DNA from: Gnetum montanum
Taxonomy: Eukaryota > Streptophyta > Gnetopsida > Gnetales > Gnetaceae
Assembly (NCBI GenBank): GCA_015680685.1
Contig: MNCI01005835.1
Location: 773,939-837,938, forward strand
Reading direction: 5' to 3'
DNA length: 64,000 bases
Positions within the stretch are counted from its first letter, which is position 1. The number at the start of each line of letters is the position of its first letter. This document shows positions 59,429 through 64,000 of this stretch, in pieces. The translations under genes and the position numbers were made by a program. The notes beneath the pieces were generated by a model, which worked only from the letters and a program-made list of their open reading frames with translations, did no database searches and was not told the DNA's origin.

Positions 59429-60402
59429 NNNNNNNNNNNNNNNNNNNNNNNNNNNNNNNNNNNNNNNNNNNNNNNNNNNNNNNNNNNNNNNNNNNNNNNN
59501 NNNNNNNNNNNNNNNNNNNNNNNNNNNNNNNNNNNNNNNNNNNNNNNNNNNNNNNNNNNNNNNNNNNNNNNNNNNNNNNNNNNNNNNNNNNNNNNNNNNN
59601 NNNNNNNNNNNNNNNNNNNNNNNNNNNNNNNNNNNNNNNNNNNNNNNNNNNNNNNNNNNNNNNNNNNNNNNNNNNNNNNNNNNNNNNNNNNNNNNNNNNN
59701 NNNNNNNNNNNNNNNNNNNNNNNNNNNNNNNNNNNNNNNNNNNNNNNNNNNNNNNNNNNNNNNNNNNNNNNNNNNNNNNNNNNNNNNNNNNNNNNNNNNN
59801 NNNNNNNNNNNNNNNNNNNNNNNNNNNNNNNNNNNNNNNNNNNNNNNNNNNNNNNNNNNNNNNNNNNNNNNNNNNNNNNNNNNNNNNNNNNNNNNNNNNN
59901 NNNNNNNNNNNNNNNNNNNNNNNNNNNNNNNNNNNNNNNNNNNNNNNNNNNNNNNNNNNNNNNNNNNNNNNNNNNNNNNNNNNNNNNNNNNNNNNNNNNN
60001 NNNNNNNNNNNNNNNNNNNNNNNNNNNNNNNNNNNNNNNNNNNNNNNNNNNNNNNNNNNNNNNNNNNNNNNNNNNNNNNNNNNNNNNNNNNNNNNNNNNN
60101 NNNNNNNNNNNNNNNNNNNNNNNNNNNNNNNNNNNNNNNNNNNNNNNNNNNNNNNNNNNNNNNNNNNNNNNNNNNNNNNNNNNNNNNNNNNNNNNNNNNN
60201 NNNNNNNNNNNNNNNNNNNNNNNNNNNNNNNNNNNNNNNNNNNNNNNNNNNNNNNNNNNNNNNNNNNNNNNNNNNNNNNNNNNNNNNNNNNNNNNNNNNN
60301 NNNNNNNNNNNNNNNNNNNNNNNNNNNNNNNNNNNNNNNNNNNNNNNNNNNNNNNNNNNNNNNNNNNNNNNNNNNNNNNNNNNNNNNNNNNNNNNNNNNN
60401 NN
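59429..60402. other. Assembly gap, 974 N
   Basis: Unsequenced stretch. It hides the rest of the helicase and the left flank of the inverted repeat. Apparent ORFs across it are artefacts. Confidence 0.99.
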
Positions 60403-60686
60403 GATTTAAAAACCTAAATTTTCATGCCTTCTGGACGAAGAACAAGAGTTCTGTATCTTATTTTTCCTAAGGATGGGTTTTCTGAAAAAAAAAATTTCAT
60501 CAATTAGTGTATGCTCTCACTCTCGGCTGAATTTGCATTATATATCAAAAACAACAAATTCGGCTGAGGGTGAGAGCATACACTAATTGATGGAAATTTT
60601 TTTTCAGAAAACCCATCCTTAGGAAAAATAAGATACATACCTCTTGTTCTTTGTCTATAAAACATGAAAATTTGGGTTTTTAAATC
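60403..60686. repeat. Long inverted repeat (about 133-bp arms, 19-bp loop)
   Basis: The left arm 60403-60535 (starts gatttaaaaacc, ends ctgaatttg) pairs with the right arm 60555-60686 (starts caaattcggctg, ends tttttaaatc), with scattered mismatches and small indels. The left arm touches the gap, so the true palindrome may be longer. Just outside the right arm, 'cttgttcttcgttcagaagt' repeats a piece of the arm. It is probably a foldback/MITE-like element. A hairpin RNA source or an assembly artefact next to the gap are alternatives. Confidence 0.8.
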
Positions 60687-62338
60687 TTGTTCTTCGTTCA
60701 GAAGTCGTGAAATTTTTTACTCAAAGAACTTTTTACTTGTAAACTAATAAGATTCTCTTGGCCAATTTATAGATATATATTATAAATATATAACTAAGCT
60801 AGTTAATTATCAATAAATCATATAAATAGCTAATAGAAATGTTATGGAAACCCCTAAGGATCTAGATTTAACCTTGATGAACTAATTCAAAAAAAAAATC
60901 ATTTAATGAATAAAAACTATCAATTGGAAGCATAAAGGAAGTACAGTATCATGGAGAAATTTCCTTATTACTAGCATAAATAATTTAATAAAATTAATTA
61001 AAAAAATAAAAATTAGCATAACCAAAAAAATGTAGATGTTGAAAAATTAAATAAATTATATAATTTAAAAAGTATGCAAAAAGATGGTTCTAATGATACA
61101 TATTTTACCTCAACCAGAAATCTAGAAATAAATTTATTCATGATTGATGTTTATAAAATAATAATAATAAAAAAATAAATATAATAATAGATTAATAAAT
61201 TAATAAAATAAAATATAATAATATTTTTTTTCTCGAATGTATAGTGTGTGCCAATGAAAAATGATCCCTATGATATCTTGAATAAGAGGACATAGATGGA
61301 AATTTCATATCTACCATACTTTATTTTTTATTTACAAAATAGAGACATGGTTCTAATATCCAAAAAGTGTATAATATTTCTATTTTATAGCAAATATAAC
61401 ATATATGAAAATTATAAAGTCAATCTCAAAAGTTCATCCTTTCTTAAGCCACATGTTATTTCTTTCTTCTTTCTTGGCATTTTCTTATCTACTCTAGGAT
61501 CTCTTCATCAAAATGTAGGAGAAGTCCAAATAAGAAAGGCTATTTATAGCTCGAAAGATCACGTGGAATGCAACACATGGTCTGAATACTTGTGCTCTCA
61601 TGGAAAAAATTCATAGAAAACCTTTGAAATAAAGAAATAGAGCTTAAAATTGCTTTTATATTAAAAAACCAAATGAAAATTGGTTTTTGTTTTTGAAAGT
61701 ATAAGAAAACCAAATTCACAATGATAGAAGGTCATGAGAATATGTGACAATAATGTATTATATATATAAAAGTTATATATAGACATTATATATCGTATAT
61801 AAAGTTACTTTTACTTTTATTCCATCACCTTATGTTCACGTGCTTTAACCATCTTAGTTTTATGACCAACTTTAATTTTTATAAATTTTTTTATTCTTTT
61901 TTACTTTTATTAGTCTATTTCCTAATTTTAAGCTCTAGTTAATGCTCTTGAGGTTCAAAGCCTCCTAATAGTCAAACTAAAACTCCAAAGTAAAATTTTT
62001 TGGAACCTATAATATCTATATCAAGCACTCTATACATGTCATGTTGAAACCATATCTAAGCATCACTCATCACAACCATATAGTTCAAATGTCAAAACTT
62101 TTGTAGGATTTTTAGCAAACTAAAAATGTGATAACTTAAGCACCATAACTCTAATTCTAGTGTACCAGAGGTTAAAAATGATGTTTTTAAACATTGTAGA
62201 TGCACTAGTAAGATTAGATACTAGGTAAGACATCATCCTAAAATACTTCCTTAATAAAGTTGTTCTATAAAATATTTAATCATAATTAAAAATGAGCTAA
62301 AAACTCTAGTTTGATGACAAAAAGCGATAGAGGGTATG
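60687..62338. other. Very AT-rich spacer
   Basis: Runs of (ATA)n and AATAATAAT near 61160-61225, with no recognisable element. It holds one 106-codon ORF, listed separately. Confidence 0.5.
61296..61616 (+). CDS. Unrecognised 106-codon ORF with hydrophobic segment
   Basis: Encodes MEISYLPYFIFYLQ... with a hydrophobic stretch near residues 52-65 (HVISFFFLGIFLSTL), then a polar C-terminal 40 residues with two Cys (ECNTWSEYLCSHG). An internal Met before the hydrophobic stretch is lacking, so a signal peptide would need a different start or exon. The AT-rich surroundings make chance ORFs likely. No family recognised. Confidence 0.15.
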   Translation: MEISYLPYFIFYLQNRDMVLISKKCIIFLFYSKYNIYENYKVNLKSSSFLKPHVISFFFLGIFLSTLGSLHQNVGEVQIRKAIYSSKDHVECNTWSEYLCSHGKNS

Positions 62339-63182
62339 TGATAAGTGGTAGAGTAGACCCTATGTCCAACCATATAGATTACAAGCATTCATATGTAGCA
62401 TAGTTGTGTTCTATGGATTGGACTAGCATGAATATATAGATAGCTAGGTGATTGATCACTAGTTGTTGTTTTCCCAACAATACTTATGTGGACTAAGTTG
62501 TATGATTGTGTGACTAAGGCATATGATGTTGATGTGGAGGTGACCCTATCAAAATATAATTAAAATATTAAAACATAACAAATTAATCTAACTAATCTAT
62601 TATGAAATTAAGTAAATCCTAGACTAATCTAAGGTGATGAGTGTCTAGTCCTAGTCTATTGTACATGTTCTCAACTCATGTACTCATTGCTAGATTTATC
62701 AAGCATTATGCTACTTGGAAAACTAAGTGATAAGACTATTGGGATTACCAAATAAATACTTGTATATGCTTAAAACTAGTCACACTCATTTTGCCAATTC
62801 ATTAACACACATGGAAAAGGAAATAATATGCTAAGAGCATTAAAAATTAAATAGCAATTAAAGAAATTATTAAACTATGCTAAGTGCTACAATGAAGGTA
62901 AATAGATCTCAATCTTATTGGCATTATGAAAATGTATTCAAGTACATAATCACTTGAATAAGATTTTAAATAATCCACTTAGTTCATTTTATGGGCATTC
63001 AGTAACAAATTCTAACTTTTACAGAAATAAACTAGAAGAGTTTCACTACACTATGATAAAAAAATGGTGCATTTAATGTAGTAGGTAATAGGTAGTTATA
63101 GATTTTTTACCCCTAACTACATTGTATTTAAGATGTCATGTAAAAGCTTTTGATGTCGCAACATATAGAAAATGCTTCATGA
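62339..63182 (-). repeat. 3' LTR of E4
   Basis: 844 bp. The plus strand starts tgataagtggtagagtagac (compare tgatgagtggtgaggtaccc in E2) and ends near tgcttcatga, where the final base pair of the TG...CA end is mutated. It contains the diverged 'accatatagattacaagc' region and shared R/U5 remnants ('aataagattttaaataatcc'). Confidence 0.72.
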
Positions 63183-63429
63183 TACCCCCATGATTGATTA
63201 AAGACTAGACCTTGAGTTAGATAAAATTGGAATAGAGTTTTGTTACAAAATTGTGGAGGCAACTTGATTAATTGACTGATTGACTTACTAGCTAACTAAC
63301 TTGAATGCCATAATACATTCAAGTGGGTTACAAAATGTTAAAAGAATGAACACATAAAAAAGACTCCAAAATTTTGTAGATTTTCAAAAATCTAGATAGT
63401 ATGTTTTCATGTTATCCCCAGTGGTGGTT

Positions 63430-64000
63430 GCTTCTATGGTGGATTAGTAGTTTGATCATTCATGTAGACATGATTGAGGATCACATGATACTTCTCGACA
63501 TCCATTTATGGATCATCAAGAGTCCAAGCTAGGTTGAAAATGGTTGGGACCTTTCATAGACATGGTAGGTTTGGGAACATTTTGTTTACTTGAACAAATC
63601 AAGTAGCAAATAATATGCATTTAACATTGAAAAATTTTTATCTTTTTTTCTTAAATTCCTAGTATTCTATCATTCTTCTAGCTAGGTTCTCTATGACATC
63701 ATATTGCCTAGTATATTGAGTTTAGAGAACCTCCAACTTTGACTATTTTATTTGTAGCTTTCTCTTTGTTTCATCATTTAGCTTGTTCTCATGATCAAAC
63801 AAGGTGAAGGTAGCTACAACTTACTTTTCCATTTCATTTCTAAGATGGCCAGCTATCAACATAGCAAGATTAGCATATTCAAGGTTAGCAAGCTTCATGT
63901 AGTATGTTAGTTCCTCTATCTGCATGTCCTTCATTTTGATCTCTACCTAGTGGATAATCATCAAATCATTAAGAATGTTTTTCCATGTAGCATGACCTAT
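63430..64000 (-). pseudogene. Extra coiled-coil ORF of E4, C-terminal part
   Basis: The minus strand near 63950-63800 reads MQIEELTYYMKLANLEYANL followed by AMLIAGHLRNEMEK and a stop. It then continues with pieces such as KLNDETKRKLQIK and NLARRMIEY. The block is the counterpart of LQIEDLKEYMALANLCYANL in A and LQIEEMIEYMELTNLHYANL in E3. The frame is broken by stops. The N-terminal part lies outside the window. Confidence 0.65.

Larger units (their letters stand above)
62339..64000 (-). mobile_element. 3' end of gypsy element E4, runs off the window
   Basis: On the minus strand: part of the extra coiled-coil ORF (64000 to about 63430), a short spacer, a PPT-like TCATGGGGGTA (63183-63193), and one LTR (62339-63182). 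It is of the same group as A and E3. The other end lies beyond the window, so its target duplication cannot be tested. Confidence 0.75.

Noticed and set aside
58868-60470. 513-codon and 359-codon ORFs across 59429-60402
   Set aside because: Most of their length is N; only the part up to 59428 is real.
60403-60686. Calling the inverted repeat a microRNA gene
   Set aside because: Arms are longer than typical and the left edge is lost in the gap; without small-RNA data a transposon-type foldback is at least as likely.
1-64000. CRISPR array or prokaryotic operon
   Set aside because: No regular repeat-spacer pattern; the tandem arrays lack unique spacers, and the gene structure with introns and retroelements is plant nuclear.

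Overview
The window looks like nuclear DNA of a seed plant with a large, transposon-packed genome. Evidence for this is the mix of Athila/Tat-like Ty3-gypsy elements with a tRNA-Asp-type primer site, a Sirevirus-like Copia LTR, L1-type LINEs, tRNA-derived SINEs and a Helitron-type PIF1 helicase, together with one multi-exon plant gene. The species cannot be named from the sequence; a gymnosperm is possible but unproven.

Layout. 1-2612: 3' part of a plus-strand gypsy element (L). 2720-4480: a diverged ~191-bp tandem array, then shorter tandem repeats. 5090-10913: 3' half of a second plus-strand element (A) with an extra coiled-coil ORF before its LTR. 10914-12513 and 19022-20797: remains of a Copia/Sirevirus-like element, split by a complete minus-strand non-autonomous gag-only element (T, 12514-19021, TSD AAGTC). 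20905-22063: SINEs. 22064-32520: a complete but decayed minus-strand gypsy element with gag, PR, RT, RH and INT (E2, TSD CTTAT), inserted inside a SINE. 33060-44250: the only convincing host gene, a ZCCHC8-like zinc-knuckle/PSP protein of 569 aa in nine coding exons. One of its introns has U12-type splice signals and another holds a ~4.9-kb L1 LINE. 44250-47961: gene-free spacer. 47962-56799: an internally deleted plus-strand gypsy element (E3, TSD ACCTC) carrying the same extra ORF as A. 56830-58650: minus-strand LINE remnant. 58682-59428: PIF1-like helicase cut by a 974-base gap. 60403-60686: a long inverted repeat. 62339-64000: the 3' end of another minus-strand gypsy element (E4), again with the extra ORF.

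The gypsy elements form one related group. They share R/U5 sequence (a common LTR end ending in CACTCATCA or close variants, the 'tttatttgagca' block, and the polypurine tract CATGGGGGTA) and the PBS type. They differ in the U3 segment, where several carry their own array of short palindromic repeats just upstream of the TATA box. Three members (A, E3, E4) keep a further ORF between pol and the 3' LTR with a conserved coiled-coil block. All retroelement ORFs seen are broken by stops or frameshifts. The ZCCHC8-like gene is intact: the inferred exons sum to 1710 nt, an exact multiple of three. Its likely role, from the family, is in the nuclear exosome targeting (NEXT, HEN2/MTR4) pathway.
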